The position numbers were made by a program, and so were the translations under genes. The notes beneath the pieces were generated by a model. The model was not told the DNA's origin. It did no database searches and was given only the letters and a program-made list of their open reading frames with translations. A stretch of DNA of 64,000 nucleotides from Plotosus lineatus (Eukaryota > Chordata > Actinopteri > Siluriformes > Plotosidae): positions 43,388,564 through 43,452,563 of the forward strand of contig CM045734.1 of NCBI GenBank assembly GCA_024760905.1. Reading direction: 5' to 3'. The number at the start of each line of letters is the position of its first letter. The first letter of the stretch is position 1. Shown in pieces: positions 50,344-61,670 of this stretch.

Positions 50344-50670
50344 GGGGCCGGTGGCGTAGTGGTTAGGGTGCTGCACTCATGATCGGGAGGTTGTGAGTTC
50401 GAATCCCACTGAGACCCTCACTGTGCTAAGACCCCTGGGCAAGGTCTCAACCACAAGTGTGCCTCTGTTCACCCAGCAGTGTAAATGGGTACCAGTAAAA
50501 ATATACTGGGAAGGTAACCTGCAATGGACTAGCGTCCCATCCAGGGGGAGTTGAACTCCTGGTTGCCTCATGCTATGGAAACCGGGGATAAGCACCAGCC
50601 TGATAAGCCACAAGGCTCAGGTGTAAAAACCCAACAGACTTTACTACTACTACTACTACTACTACTACTC
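50344..50670 (+). mobile_element. SINE-C copy with (ACT)n tail
   Basis: GGGGCCGGTGGCGTAGTGG, GTTAGGGTGCTGCACTCATG, GAGTTCGAATCCCAC, CAGGTGTAAAAACCCAACAG, then a (TAC)n run that probably formed at the SINE 3' tail. Confidence 0.82.
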
Positions 50671-50880
50671 GGATGGTGGGGAGGCTGGCACCCATCTCAG
50701 CCGACTCTGGCTGAGGGCAGAATACATTCTGGACAGCTCGCCAGGCCATCGCAGGGCAGAAACACGCTAACGGCTATGCAACCTACTCTTGACGAAAGTC
50801 AACAATGGTCCATTTATCATAGACACCATGGAAGATGAGAGACATGGCCAGCCTTTGAATGAATGAATGAATGCTGTAGG
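50671..50880 (-). mobile_element. SINE A/D hybrid, truncated
   Basis: SINE-D tail (CACCCATCTCAGCCGACTCT, CAGCTCGCCAGGCCATCGC) joins SINE-A (GGGCAGAAACACGCTAACGG, GAAAGTCAACAATGG) and breaks off at a GAATGAATGAATG run. Confidence 0.65.
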
Positions 50881-52054
50881 AGAGCTTGATGCCATGCAAT
50901 TTTTTGTGATTTTACCTGGTTTCCTCCTGCAACAGAACAATAACCCAAAACATTGCTCCAGACTATGAAAGAACTCTTTAAAGTAGAAGCAGCCAGCTGG
51001 TGTTCTGTCAATACTATCACTGAATCTCAACCAGATTGAGTTGTTGTGGGAGTACTTCATAATATAGAATGGAAATGTGCTGGTTAATACAGTTCAATTT
51101 GTGGGAGGTGCTTCAGGAAGCGTGAGGTGGAATTTTATTACTTTACCTAAACAAACCAGGTCCACAAGGCTGTTATAGCTGCAAATGAATGACTTTTTGA
51201 TAAAAGTAAAGTTTAAAGAACAAAATTATTATTTCAAGTACATTGTTTGGAATATTGTCAATGTTTTGCTTATATCGCATTTATTTCCCAACTCATCTAA
51301 TGTGTACAAGTTTGTGTTTTCATGGAAAAAGTGAAAATTAAATTTTTTTCTCGATGACATCTGAACATAAATGCAAGTATATTTAAGAAGAGCTATAAAC
51401 ATGCACAGCATCCCCCGCAATACAATTTCAGTTCTGTAATGCAACCATGTGTAGCCTATTTTTGAAAAAAAAATTCTTGCTTCCTCACGCAAACCCGAAT
51501 ACCTTTTACCATTGGAACCTTGTACAGCAAACAAACAAAACCTTGGACCTGTCCCTGAGCTCAGGCTCTGAAGCCTTATGTGATACACAAACTGAGGATA
51601 TCAGTTAGACCAGCTCGTCAACACTGACTTTTTGTTCAGTGTCCAGGTATCAGGGAAAAGCTTCAGCAGGAAACTGTAATAACGGATAGAGGTCTGCTTT
51701 GAATGAGCGTTGCATGATACTGCTAAAATCAGAGTGATTGCATTTCCTTCCCACTGCACTAGGTTGGCAGTGACATGAGCAGGAGAGGAAGCATGCAGTT
51801 TTTGTGTTAAGTGCAAAATACAATGATCCCTCACTACTTCATGCTTCAGTTTCTGCGGCTTCAGTGCAACGCTGTTTTTTCAAAATATTCATCGGAAAAT
51901 AAAAAAAAATTAAAGAAAAATAGGGGAAAAGTTAGGGAAAATGGCACAAAACAAGGCCAATTATGCAAAAAACAAAAACAAAAACAAAAAACCATAAAAA
52001 AACCTAACACCCCCCACCAAAACTACTTACATTTTTATGTGAGGTGCGCATCTA

Positions 52055-53607
52055 CGAGTCCTCAAAAAATTAGCATATTGTGATAAGTTCATTATTTTCT
52101 GTAATGTACTGATAAAAATTAAACTTTTATATTTTTTAGATTCATTGCACCCCAACTGAAATATTTCAGGTCTTTAATTGTTTTAATACTGATGATTTTG
52201 GCATACAGCTCATGAAAACCCAAAATTCCCATCTCAAAAAATTTGCATATTTCATCCGACCAATAAAAAAAGTGTTTTTAATACAAAAAAAGTCAACCTT
52301 CAAATAATTATGTTCAGTTATACACTCCATACTTGGTCAGAAATCCTTTTGCAGAAATGACTGCTTCAATGCGGCGTGGCATGGAGGCAATCAGCCTGTG
52401 GCAGTGCTGAGGTGTTACGGAGGCCCAGGATGCTTCGATAGCGGCCTTAAGCTCATCCACAGTGTTGGGTCTGGTGTCTCTCAACTTTCTCTTCACAATA
52501 TCCCACAGATTCTCTATGGGGTTCAGGTCAGGAGAGTTGGCAGGCCAATTGAGCACAATAATACCATGGTCAGTAAACCATTTAGCAGTGGTTTTGGCAC
52601 TGTGCGCAGGTGCCAGGTCGTTCTGAAAAATGAAAATCTACATCTCTATAAAGCTTTTCAGCAGATGGAAGCATGAAGTGCTCCAAAATCTCCTGATAGC
52701 TATCTGCATTGACCCCACCGTTGATAAAACACAGTGGACCAACACCAGCAGCTGACATGGCACCCCAGACCATCAGTGACTGTGGGTACTTGACACTGGA
52801 CTTCAGGCATTTTGGCATTTCCTTCTCCCCAGTCTTCCTCCAGACTCTGGCACCTTGATTTCCGAATGACATGCAAAATTTGCTTTCATCCGAAAAAAGT
52901 ACTTTGGACCACTGAGCAACAGTCCAGTGCTGCTTCTCTGTAGCCCAGGTCAGGCACTTCTGCCACTGTTTCTGGTTCAAAAGTGGCTTGACCTGGGGAA
53001 TGCGGCACCTGTAGCCCAGTCCACTGCTTCCACAGGTCCCCCAAGGTCTGGAATCAGCCCTTCTCCACAATCCTCCTCAGGGTCCGGTCACCTCTTCTGG
53101 TTGTGCAGCGTTTTCTGCCACACTTTTTCCTTCCCACAGACGTCCCACTGAGGTGGCTTGATACAGCACTCTGGGAACAGCCTATTCGCTCAGAGATTTC
53201 TTTCTGTGTCTTAGCCTCTTGCTTGAGGGTGTCAGTGATGGCCTTCTGGACAGCAGTCAGGTCAGCAGTCTTACCCATCATTGCGGTTTTGAGTAGTGAA
53301 CCAGGCTGGGAGTTTTTAAAAGCCTCAGGAATCTTTTGCAGGTGTTTAGAGTTAATTGGTTGATTCAGATGATTAGGTTAATAGCTCGTTTAGACTACCT
53401 GAACATGATATGCTAATTTTTTGAGATAGGAATTTTGGGTTTTCATGAGCTGTATGCCAAAATCATCAGCATTAAAACAATAAAACACCTGAAATATTTC
53501 AGTTGGAGTGCAATGAATCTAAAATATATGAATGTTTAATTTTTATCAGTACATTACAGAAAATAATTAACTTCATCACAATATGCTAATTTTTTGAGAA
53601 GGACTAG
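52055..53607 (-). mobile_element. Tc1-like transposon with both terminal inverted repeats, copy 1
   Basis: TA at 52053-52054 and 53608-53609. Terminal repeats of about 190 bp, AGTCCT(TCT)CAAAAAATTAGC inward, each with a second TCTCAAAAAATT site, the IR/DR layout of Tc1 elements. Minus-strand transposase pieces: [19 protein letters not shown] and [15 protein letters not shown] (53278-53054), [17 protein letters not shown] (first catalytic Asp) to about 52582, and [20 protein letters not shown] (second Asp and Glu, DD34E) at 52556-52314. Frameshifts between the three make it inactive. Confidence 0.92.
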
Positions 53608-53756
53608 TATGTGTGTATTTATATTTTATTTACATCCTATGCATTATTTTCAAATGTTTAATTGTTATTATAAAAATTAATAGCATTGAATATGTATTTA
53701 TTGATATTATATACACATGTACATGTACGTATACGTCAGTCAGGGGGGGTCGATCC

Positions 53757-55682
53757 TTCTTCTTCTCCTTTCAGCTGTTCGCTTCAGGGGTCGCCACAGC
53801 GAATGATCTGCCTCCATCTCACCCTATCCTCTGCATCTTCTTCTCTTACTCTAACTACCTTCATGTCCTCCTTCACCACATCCATAAATCTTCTCTTTGG
53901 TCTTCCTCTAGGCCTTCAGCCTGGTAGTTCTCACCTCAGCATCCTCCTACCAATATATTCACTATCCCTCCTCAGTACATGTCCAAACCATCTCAATCTA
54001 GCCTCTCTGGCTTTATCTCCAAAACCTCTTACATGTGCTGTCCCTCTGATGTACTCATTCCTGATCCTCTCCATCCTCGTTACTCCCGAAGAGAACCTCA
54101 ACATTTTCATCTCTACTACCTCCAGCTCTGCCTCCTGTTTTTTCCCCAGTGCCACTGTTTCTAACTTCACACCGGACACTTTTCTCCAACCATTCCAACC
54201 TGCCTGCATATGCTTCTTCGCCTCTTTTCCACACTCTCCATTGCTCTTGGATTGTTGAGCCTAAGTACTTAAAAATCCTCCACCTTCTTTATCTCTGCTC
54301 CCTGTAACCTCACCGTTCCTCTTGGGTCTTTGTTGTTCACACACATGTATTCTGTCTTTCTGAGGCTAACCTTCATTCCTATCCTTTTCAGAGCATACCT
54401 CCACCTCTCTAGTTTTTCTTGCACTTGTTCTCTGCTCTTACTACAGATCACAATGTCATCTGCAAATATCATAGTCCATGGAGATTCTTGTCTCACCTCG
54501 TCTACCAGCCTATCCATCACCATAGCAAACAAGAAGGGGCTCAGAGCTGGCCCTTTATGCAGTCCCACCTCCACCTTGAACTCTTCTGTCACACTGACAG
54601 CACACCTCACCACTGTCTTACATCTCTCATACATGTCCTGCACCACTCTAACATACTTCTCTGCCACTCCAGACTTCCTCAAGCAATACCACAGTTCCTC
54701 TCTCGGCACCCTGTATGCTTTCTCCAGATCCACAAAAGCACAATGCAGCTCCCTCTGTCCTTCTCTGTACTTCTCTATTAACATCCTCAAAGCAAACACT
54801 GCATCTGTGGTGCTCTTTCTTGATATGAAACCAAACTGCTGTTCACAAATGCTGACCTCTGCGCTTAGTCTAGATTCCACTTTTCTTTCCCATAATGTCA
54901 TCATATGGCTCATCAACTTTATCCCTCTGTAGTTGCCACAACTCTGCACATCTACCTAGTTCTTAAAAATGGGCACCAGCACACTTGTCCTCCATTCCTC
55001 TGGCATCCTCTCACTCTCTAAGATCTTGTTGAATGTTCTTGTCAGAAAATCTACTGCGACCTCTCCTAGACCCTTCCATACCTCCACCGGTATATCATCA
55101 GGACCAACTGCCTTTCCACTGTTCATCCTCTTCAATGCCCTCCTCACTTCACCCTTACTAATCTTTGCTACTTCCTTGTCCTCAACAGTCACCTCTTCTA
55201 CTCTTTTTTCTCTCTCATTTTCCTCATTCATCAGCTCTTCAAAGTATTCTTTCCATCTTCCCAGCACACTTCAGTAATCAGTCAATACATTTCCCACTCT
55301 GTCCTTAATCACTCTAACTTGCTGCACGTCCTTCCCATCTCTATTTCTCTGCTGTGCCAACCTGTATAAATCATTTTCTCCCTCCTTACTGTCCAACCTA
55401 TCATGAGTCATCATACGCGCTCTGTTTGGCCTTTGACACCACTACCTTCACCTTACGCTGTGTCTCCCTGTACTCCTGTTTACTCTCTTTGGTCCTGTCT
55501 ATGTCCCACTTCATTTTAGCTAAGCTCTTCCTTTGTACACACTCCTGCACTTCCTTATTCCACCACTAAGTCTCTCCTTATCTACTTTCCTTCCAGAGGA
55601 CACACCAAGTACTCTCCTACCTGTCTCCCTGATCACATTAGCTGTAGTTGTCCAGTCATCTGGAAGCACTTCCTGACCACCC
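53757..55682 (-). mobile_element. RTE-type LINE, 5'-truncated
   Basis: Minus strand: WKEYFEELMNEENEREKR, then [86 protein letters not shown] and [18 protein letters not shown], then a 3' end CTTTCAGCTGTTCGCTTCAG in + sense. Several frameshifts and a small deletion (EKAYRVPRE lacks the Asp of motif A). Inserted in MITE-G copy 8. Confidence 0.9.
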
Positions 55683-55799
55683 AATCCTACTTCGCGAAAA
55701 TCAGTGGTCGCGTTGGGGGGTGGGGTGGGGTGGGGGTGTCTCAGTCCCCATTAACCGCAGAAAGTGAGTGATCCCTGTACACATGTGTTAGTGATCTAA

Positions 55800-57850
55800 C
55801 ACAATGCCTCTGTCTGTATATTGATCTGATTTTGAATCAAAATATTTGTATTTGCACCTATGTTTGGTTTTAAACCTAAAGAGAGTGTGGCCAAAACAGG
55901 AACAGGTTCTATTGCCTTAAATATTAACAAACTGGTCTGAATAGATTGCTGTAAATGTCCCCATTAAGAATAATGATCTTTCTTTATCACAGATCACTTT
56001 ATCACTTATCATTCATATATTTTTATAAGTGAAACAAACAGTGAACAGTGTGCAGTGTGTTTTCATATTAACATATCAATTGCACATTATGAAATATTCT
56101 TATTCTATTACATCCCCAAGAGACCCACAAAAACTACAGGCACTGATACTCAAAGCTTATTTGCAAGCTCAAGCAGAATAGCACAAAGCTAACAAACAAG
56201 ATAGTAACATAAAATGTCGGCTCATAATATTATCAGAAAAACATCTCAACTTTGTATATCACACAGTTTACTAAATCCTGAAAATGCTGAAGCAGGCCAG
56301 TCCAATTTCCCTTCTATGTGGCAATCACTAGTCCATGACCCACTGAACAAATGACCTTTGACCCACTAAAACAAAGCTCTATTGTCATAGCACCCACGCA
56401 GCTACAGTGTGTGCCATGCCTGTGTAGGGGTAATGGCAATGTCCCAGGTGCTGGCAAGATATATTAGCAATCTAACTATGTATTCATTTTTCTCCAAAAA
56501 CATTTTGAAGACATTTCTTACATCTCTGGACAGCCATTATCTGCAAAGGAGGTAGACACTTGCTTGGAAATGACAAAACACAGTTATGAGTTATGAATGC
56601 ACTATTAACCTGAGTGGGAATTTGAATGGTGTCTTTCTAACAGGTTATAATGTGTTACAAAGATACACGTTGCATATGAAATGAGCTGATTTCGGAGCAG
56701 CGGCTAAGATGAAACCATGCTGGAGACATTGTGTTCATGATTTGTCGGAATGTATGAAAGCCTTGATTTAATAAATAACTTAAGCAAATCATCATTTTCA
56801 GTTGTAATTCATTCTGTTCCTTTAGAAATGACCTCAGAAGCACTACACATTTGCTACAAGAACTGAAATGCATATCTACTGTATATAATAAGCTACCAGT
56901 CACCGTCTCTACATAATGAGTAACAAACATCTTAATTTCTTCACACTTTGGGCTAGTTTGTTTTCTTTAACCCTGATCATGCACACACTGTTATTTAGCT
57001 CATGATATTGTAGTTTATGTATGCACGTTTATATTTGCATTACCTTTTAAGTCTTATTCCACATGCTGTGGGACTTTCAGGGTGGTTTAATTAAAAAATA
57101 ACACAGATGGATCAACAATGGCTGAGACAACATTCTGCCCCATCGCACATCAGCAGTTCTGCTGCCTCCTCCCACACGCTTTACTCTGTCAACACAAACT
57201 GATCAGTTGAACACTGAAGAGACAGACAGAGTCCCTGGCTATGCCAGCCCCCAGTTTCTTATCTAGAATGATAGTCTGATGAGGTTAACTGAGGACTTCA
57301 GCTAAAAAGCAATAAGAGAATTCAAGTAATTTTGAGGGTTTTTTTTTTTCATCCTGTGCCTAGAGCATGCAGATACCTGTTAACCAGGGCACCAGCTTCG
57401 AAACCTTTCTAGAATCTTGAACAAATTAATCCTGAACAGTGTAGAGTACTAAAACATTTTGCCAGTGAGATCGTTTTTATTGTTTTGTATTGAGGGAGGT
57501 TTACAACAACACTTTGTCCTCAGGTTCAACTTGGCTTTGTCTAACTCAAGTGCCAAACTTCCAACACCAGCAGGAAAACACAATGATATACAAATAGAAT
57601 TTTTTTTTTCTTTTGGTTCAGTGCTCCTTACACAAACACATTTGTTTGTTCAAGTTATACAAGTTGGCAAATCTTACATACAAGCACGGCTTCACTAATG
57701 GAGCATTAGTTTTTCTGAGTTTTGGTGTCTGTACAAAGACACCCTTTAAATCTATCTCTTTAAACATGTGCAGATTTTGCACAAGCTACAGAATACTTTC
57801 CAAAAACCTTTGTGCAGCAGTTTGATACCAGGAAACTTGCAAACATTTTT
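55800..57850. other. upstream iqgap2 intron without recognised features
   Basis: About 2 kb of apparently unique, AT-rich DNA. Short frames without family resemblance. No exon of the iqgap2 N-terminus was found here. Confidence 0.5.
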
Positions 57851-57857
57851 GAGCAGA

Positions 57858-58150
57858 CTGTCTGTCTTCCTTTCGGCTTTTTCCCTTTTACTCGGGAGTC
57901 GCCACAGCGAATCATCTGATTCGCACGTTTGCTTTGGCAGAGGTTTTTTACGTCGGATGCCCTTCCTGTCACAACCCTTTTAGCAAGGGACAGAAACACG
58001 CTGACGGCTTTGCAGCTACTCTTTACGAAAGTCAGCAATGGTTCTTTTACATGAACCTCTCACCATAGACAGTGAGAGACATGGCCCGCCTTTGATAACC
58101 CAGTTAGCCGCACTGGGGGGGGGGGGGGGGGGCAGTGACAACCTTGTGGT
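57858..58150 (-). mobile_element. SINE-A, head truncated
   Basis: Tail CTTCCTTTCGGCTTTTTCCC through GCACTG, a poly-G run and ACAACCTTGTGG. The tRNA-like head is replaced by unrelated DNA at 58150. Confidence 0.8.
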
Positions 58151-58330
58151 CCTTGCTCTTTCAGATCACGGTATTCCTTTGGCACGCCGGCCAAGTTCAG
58201 ATCCTCCAAGTCGACCGGGCTTTGTGAAGCTTGGGAGGGTACGGCTGCCAGTAAGCAGTGGGGATTGTGGGTCTTCAGCCACAGCCACCCCAGCACCAGG
58301 AGAGAGAGAGAGAGCGAGGGGAACACCATG
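58146..58330 (-). pseudogene. possible Ty3/gypsy pol fragment
   Basis: Minus frame SQSPVDLEDLNLAGVPKEYR then DLKEQ resembles the VDLS.VP.EYHDL.EVF stretch before the reverse transcriptase of fish gypsy elements. Only about 30 residues are comparable, so the call is tentative. Confidence 0.3.
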
Positions 58331-58524
58331 TAACACTATGTGCACTGCTTACGGTGCTACAAGCCCCAGGACGGAATTTCGGTCCATCTGCTGAGGGGGT
58401 ATATGAAAGACAGCACACCGGAAGAAATCGGGATGGAGGTGAAGAAAGCTAAGGCATCAGCCAAATGATGGGTCAGGTACAGACGGAGCAGACTAAAGCT
58501 AAATTTTAATATTCACATTAGACG

Positions 58525-58850
58525 TGATGGCCTAGTAGTATAGGTGCTGGATCTTTGATCCTAAGGTTGGGGGTTCAAGTCCCACTCACCACATGCTGTC
58601 ACTGCCCCCCCCTCCCTCCCCCAAAAGGCCGACCATGTCTCTCATTGTCAATGGTGAGAGGTTCACGTAAAAGAACCATTGTGACGTTCGACAAGAGTAG
58701 CTGCAAATCTGTCAGCCTGGTTCCGCCCTGCGATGGCCTGGCGAGCTGTCCAGGGTGTACTCTCCTCTCGCTTGGAGTCGGCTGGGATAGGCACCAGCCT
58801 CCCCGGGACCCTAATAAGGATTCAGCGGCTACAGAAAATGAACTGAACAA
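58525..58850 (+). mobile_element. SINE A/D hybrid
   Basis: SINE-A head (GGCCTAGTAGTATAGGTGC, GGGTTCAAGTCCCACTCACC) through AACCATTGTGACG, then at GGTTCCGCCCTGCGATGGCC switches to the SINE-D tail (GAGTCGGCTGGGATAGGCAC). Confidence 0.75.
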
Positions 58851-59207
58851 TGTCAGGCCATAAAACCTGTGTATCATTTTGAAGGATGTTTTTCTTCCTA
58901 TCTAACGGCATGATTTATATCTTGCTTTATATAACTTAAAAAAATTTAGACTAGATGTCACAATTTGTGGTTCCATTAGCAAAACCATACATATCAATAA
59001 ATGCAGGAAATAACTTGCTTGAATGTTCACTGCAACTACTCCCTGATATTACAAACTACAAACAAATGTTTAAAGTGGTTACCAATGTATAGATTTTTAC
59101 AGGAGCTCAATATGATCCTTATATCCTTGAAAATCAAAAATAATTGATCAGCGCATGTTAATCCATTATATTCTGATAATTACTCAACAATAAGTTCTTT
59201 TAATACA

Positions 59208-59500
59208 GGGCAGTGGTGACCTGGTGGTAAGGCGCTGGATCACTGATGCCAAAGTTGGGTGTTCAAGCCCCACTATCGTCGGGTTCTCACTGCTACCCCA
59301 GTGCAGCTAACTGGGTTATCAAAGGCCAGCCATGTCTCTCACTGTCTATGATGTGAGGTTCATGTAAAAGGTGTTTCTGCCCTGCGATGGCCTGGCGAGT
59401 TGTCCAGCGTGTACTCTGCCTTCGCCCGGAGTCAGCTAAGATGGACGCTAGGCTCCCCGTGACCCTAATTAGGATTAAGTGGTTGAGAGAATGAATGAAT
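59208..59500 (+). mobile_element. SINE A/D hybrid
   Basis: SINE-A head (GCAGTGGTGACCTGGTGGTA, GTGTTCAAGCCCC), then TTTCTGCCCTGCGATGGCCT and SINE-D tail, ending (GAAT)n. It has the same switch point as the copy at 58525. Confidence 0.75.
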
Positions 59501-59631
59501 GAATGTTCTTTTACTCTCAGGACTCATCAGCAGGATCAGAACAGGGTCCTATTAGTTTCACCGTCATTGCCCGGCTCGTTTATGGTAATTCATATGCTGG
59601 TATAACAATTAAACAAGCTCTACACTTCATT

Positions 59632-59900
59632 ACATGGGGCCAGTGTGATCTCATGATGATGAGACGCCATGGATCTGAATGCCCATTAGACCCCACAGGG
59701 CTAAGACTTCTGGATAAGGTCTGAACCACAACTGTGCCTATGTCCACTCAGCAGTATAAATTGGTACCTGTAAAATACTGGGATACTAACCTGTACTGGA
59801 GTAGCAACCCATTTCAGAAAAGTTTAACTCCTTGCCACTTTATGGGTCAGCGCCAGTTCTGATAAGGAGCTAGGTTTGGGTGTAAAAAGCCCAGCAGACT
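59632..59900 (+). mobile_element. SINE-C, old copy
   Basis: GGGGCCAGTGTGATCTCATG, CAGCAGTATAAATTGGTACC, GGGTGTAAAAAGCCCAGCAG. The B box is lost. Confidence 0.65.
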
Positions 59901-59924
59901 ATTGATTAATTTTCATTTTAAAAT

Positions 59925-60045
59925 TCATTCGGTTTCTGTAACCGCTTAATCATAATTAGGGAGACTGGTGCCCATCCCAGCCGACTCCGGGCGAGGGTAG
60001 AGTACACAATGGACAGCTTGGCAGGCCATTGTAGGGCGCCCAGCA
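59925..60045 (-). mobile_element. SINE-D tail fragment
   Basis: ACTGGTGCCCATCCCAGCCG, GGGCGAGGGTAGAGTACACA, ending GGCCATTGTAGGGCGCC. Confidence 0.55.
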
Positions 60046-60110
60046 GACTAACTTACACTATATTATACTGCGACATTAGCACCTCTCCAATGATATTATA
60101 TTATCAGACC

Positions 60111-60343
60111 TTACAGCTTTTTCACTTTTTGTATAGGAGCGTCACAGTTTAACATCAAAAAACAATAAGAAAAATTATCACTCAAAATACTGTGTTCCAA
60201 AACATCCCTCAACACAGGAGCAGAGCCACGGGATTCCTGGAATAATATGTACAGTGGTTTGAACTCGCCAAAATTAGCTGACACTTCCTGAAGCTCTGCT
60301 CCCTCCCATTCCACCTCACATACTTGTATGTTTTTCTTAGTGC
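60111..60343 (-). CDS. unidentified candidate terminal coding exon
   Basis: On the minus strand a pyrimidine-rich acceptor (CCTTAACAG) at 60344 opens 77 codons ending in TAA at 60111. The protein is balanced and not low-complexity, with EVEWEGAELQEVSANFGEF, PLYILFQESRG and VLEHSILSDNFSYCFLML. It lies in otherwise unique DNA between a SINE-D remnant and MITE-G copy 9, in the same strand sense as iqgap2. I do not recognise the family. It could be the last exon of a gene nested in the first iqgap2 introns, or a decayed retroposed copy. No partner exon was identified. Confidence 0.35.
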
Positions 60344-60969
60344 CTGTTAAGGTAAATGAATGAAATGTTCAATTAACCTGAAATAAAATGTATCAGTGTA
60401 CCAATCAAATGAAAATAAAATGTGTCTGAAATCAATTATCAGTTTCTAACGAAATCAAAGAGGTATCTGGTTAGCATCAATAAACATCTACAGGGATCCC
60501 TCACTTTCCGCGGTTAATTAGGACTGAGATCCTCACGCAACCATCAAAATCCACAAAGGAAAGGAGGATCACCCCCCCCCCAACTGCCCAACTGACATAC
60601 AGTAGGCCCTTCACTATTCGTGGTTTTGCACTCACGGTTTGAGTATTCGCGGACTGCCGAGCAACTGACACGTCACTCAAATTCAGCCAATGGCTGTCCT
60701 CCTTCTTGCTGATTGGTTGAGATGATGTAACGCCCCCTGTTCCTCATTCGCACACAAGTTGTCAATAAGCCTCTTTTTTTGTATGTTTTAATTACCCGTT
60801 AAGCTCTATGATACCACTCAAACGCTGTGCGTCTTCTCTGGATAAGCGATAGAAACCGCTGGATGTCTCTTCTGAAGAAATAAGACTTTCTCCTGAAGAA
60901 ACGACAGTTTCCTCTGAACTGTTGTATTAAAGTCTTTTTCAATTATTATTCCAGTACAGTATCAGTAGG

Positions 60970-61108
60970 CTGCAAAGCCGTTAGCGTGTTTCTGTTTCTT
61001 GTTAAAGGGTTGTGTCAAGAAGGGCATCCGACGTAAAAATCTATGCCAAATCAAACGTGGGAATCATTCGCTGTGGCGACCCCTGATAAAGGGAAAAAGC
61101 CGAAAGGA
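60970..61108 (+). mobile_element. SINE-A 3' fragment
   Basis: GCAAAGCCGTTAGCGTGTTT, GAAGGGCATCCGACGTAAAA, CGCTGTGGCGACCCC, AAAAAGCCGAAAGGAAAT. 5'-truncated. Confidence 0.75.
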
Positions 61109-61125
61109 AATCTCATTCCAGTACA

Positions 61126-61670
61126 GCAACTAAGTTAATATTTGTGCGTGAGATTTTATGTTCTGTAGCATGTTTATCAAATGATACCAAAAGGATAAAA
61201 CTTTATTACACTTCATGTTCTTTTACACTGAACTTGGAGTAACGTCTTGGAGTGATGTCTCCAAGATGGCGCTGCCTAGAGGGCGACTTCGCGGAGTTCT
61301 CAGAGTCAAATTGTTTCTTTGTTCGTTTTAATTTGTTTTATGTGTTGTTTTGTTTGTTCATGTTTTGCACTATGCTCGTTTATGACCGGTCGACTCTACT
61401 ACAGTTATGAGATCGGAGTGTCGTCGGGCGTATATAATTAAGCACGCTCCACTCCTGAGCTAATATGCTATGGTAGCATCGACTCTGAGAACTCCGCGAA
61501 GTCGCCCTCTCGGCAGTGCCATCTTGGAGACGTCACTCCAAGTTCAATGTAAAAAAACATAAAGCGTAATAAAGTTTATCCTTTTGGTATCGTTTGTTAA
61601 ACATGCGACAGAACATAAAATCCCATGCACAAACTTTCTAAGAATTAACTTAGGTACTGTAATGAAATAA
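61126..61670. repeat. large imperfect palindrome (foldback)
   Basis: The left arm (about 61126-61310) and the reverse complement of the right arm (about 61487-61670) share long words: ATTTTATGTTCTGT, GATACCAAAAGGATAAA, GTCTCCAAGATGGC, AGGGCGACTTCGCGGAGTTC, TCTCAGAGTC. The arms are about 185 bp around a spacer of about 180 bp. Confidence 0.85.

Larger units (their letters stand above)
51821..55777 (+). mobile_element. MITE-G copy 8, invaded by a Tc1 and an RTE
   Basis: Left end CAATGATCCCTCACTACTTC after TA. Right end GAAAGTGAGTGATCCCTG before TA. Three MITE blocks (51821-52054, 53608-53756, 55683-55777) align end to end to a normal copy once the Tc1 and RTE are removed. Confidence 0.82.

Noticed and set aside
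52582..53070. 162-codon frame as a functional transposase
   Set aside because: It covers only the middle of a Tc1 transposase; the N-terminal and C-terminal parts are in other frames with stops between.
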